Below, in pieces: positions 63,301 through 64,000 of a stretch of 64,000 nt of DNA. Within the stretch, counting starts at the first letter, position 1. Each line of letters starts with the position of its first letter. The notes below the pieces were generated by a model, which ran no database searches, had not been told where the DNA came from, and saw nothing but the letters and a program-made list of their open reading frames with translations. The DNA is from Diprion similis (taxonomy: Eukaryota; Arthropoda; Insecta; Hymenoptera; Diprionidae): the NCBI RefSeq assembly GCF_021155765.1, contig NC_060114.1, positions 10,135,001 through 10,199,000 on the forward strand, in the 5' to 3' direction. The translations under genes were made by a program, and so were the position numbers.

Positions 63301-64000
63301 ATGCGTAAAACCGAGAACTTGAGTTGTGCGCATGCGCCAACGTCGTTTCACGGGACTGATCAGAAATGGGGCACTTTACGCACGCTTCACAGGCTTCCAA
63401 AATCGAATTTACCAATCAAGTATTAGAAAAAAAAAATTTCGGTTTGGTTCACTGGCGAACAATTCTGTTATTCTGATTATAATCTTTCCTCTCATTGTGT
63501 AGGGAAATGTTGATGTTGTTTGAACCGATGAGGTGTGCTTGCGATGGAATCAAATCTTTACCATAGCAAATTCAATATGGAAGAATCTGATTTAGAAAGA
63601 AGCGAGACGAATGTATACAGTGTACGTGAAGAAGGATGTCCAATTCATTATTGACCTCAAAGACTCTGGAAAATGGTGGTTATAAATAAATCTCCACGTT
63701 CATTTCCAACTGGAAATTACGGCCCTACTGGATTTTCTACCCATAGATTTGGCGAGGAAATGCCAGTGATAGGGAGTAAAGGTACCTTCGTCAATGTTCG
63801 TAAAGCCGCGTTTGCCTTTCAAATATGGAGCAAGATGCGTACGGTCCACGGTAATTGACTCGTTGGGTGGATAAGTGTGGCGCCGGTTAGGAGATATCAA
63901 CGATTCAACTTCCAATTACACCTTTAGATAAAATCGAGAACTGAAGTGAATGCCCATGGGAACGTCGACCTTAACGAGAGTATAATTGCGCCCTTACATT
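60356..64000. other. Unrecognised sequence at the right end
   Basis: No gene identified. The region 60780-61750 has raised GC and several short frames, and could contain relics of coding sequence. A CAGGGTG word at 60703 resembles Tc1/mariner termini but has no visible partner. GCGCATGCGC words of the NRF-1/Ewg type occur near 63330. Frames at 63673-63915 on both strands match nothing I know. Confidence 0.35.

Overview
This window reads as insect nuclear DNA. It is AT-rich, with spliced genes, long stretches of non-coding sequence, many homopolymers, small inverted-repeat (MITE-like) elements and one large foldback transposon. The recognisable genes are two Tret1-type sugar transporters and a 12-exon CYP4 cytochrome P450, both families greatly expanded in insects. 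A hymenopteran such as a sawfly is my best guess, but this rests on overall character only. No prokaryotic operons, CRISPR arrays or convincing tRNA/rRNA genes were seen.

Layout. (1) About 1-37.2 kb holds no gene I recognise. It contains a 312-bp tandem repeat (1650-2645), a TA-flanked MITE (15064-15380), a long inverted repeat (28759-29280), a degenerate ~105-bp repeat (32075-32310), an array of short motifs in opposed orientations (35240-35790), microsatellites, and scattered GC-richer low-repeat islands that may be regulatory. It could be intergenic or the intron of a large gene. (2) 37.4-44.4 kb: two tandem, same-strand (-) Tret1-like transporter genes of 483 and 484 residues, each with an uninterrupted coding exon and a likely 5'UTR intron ending 40-50 bp before the ATG. 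Part of their coding sequence is almost identical while flanking coding sequence is clearly diverged, which suggests gene conversion. (3) 44.4-51 kb: non-coding, with a nearly complete ~335-bp hairpin at 47959-48292. (4) 51.08-55.11 kb: a complete CYP4 gene (-) that I assembled from 12 exons, giving 525 residues with all phases consistent and one GC-AG intron, with a TATA box at about 55.35 kb. (5) 55796-58233: a 2.4-kb foldback element with long arms made of ~163-bp repeats and a candidate 9-bp target-site duplication. (6) 58.2-64 kb: another inverted-repeat element (58927-59338), then a diverged second copy of the P450 promoter/5' flank (about 59995-60355) with no P450 coding sequence attached. 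The remainder is unrecognised.

Functionally, the transporters would move trehalose or other sugars across plasma membranes, and the P450 would be an ER-bound monooxygenase of fatty-acid, hormone or xenobiotic metabolism. I see no pathway link between the two loci. The most interesting structures are the foldback element beside the P450, the promoter duplication that flanks it, the conversion tract in the transporters, and the opposed motif array at 35.2-35.8 kb.
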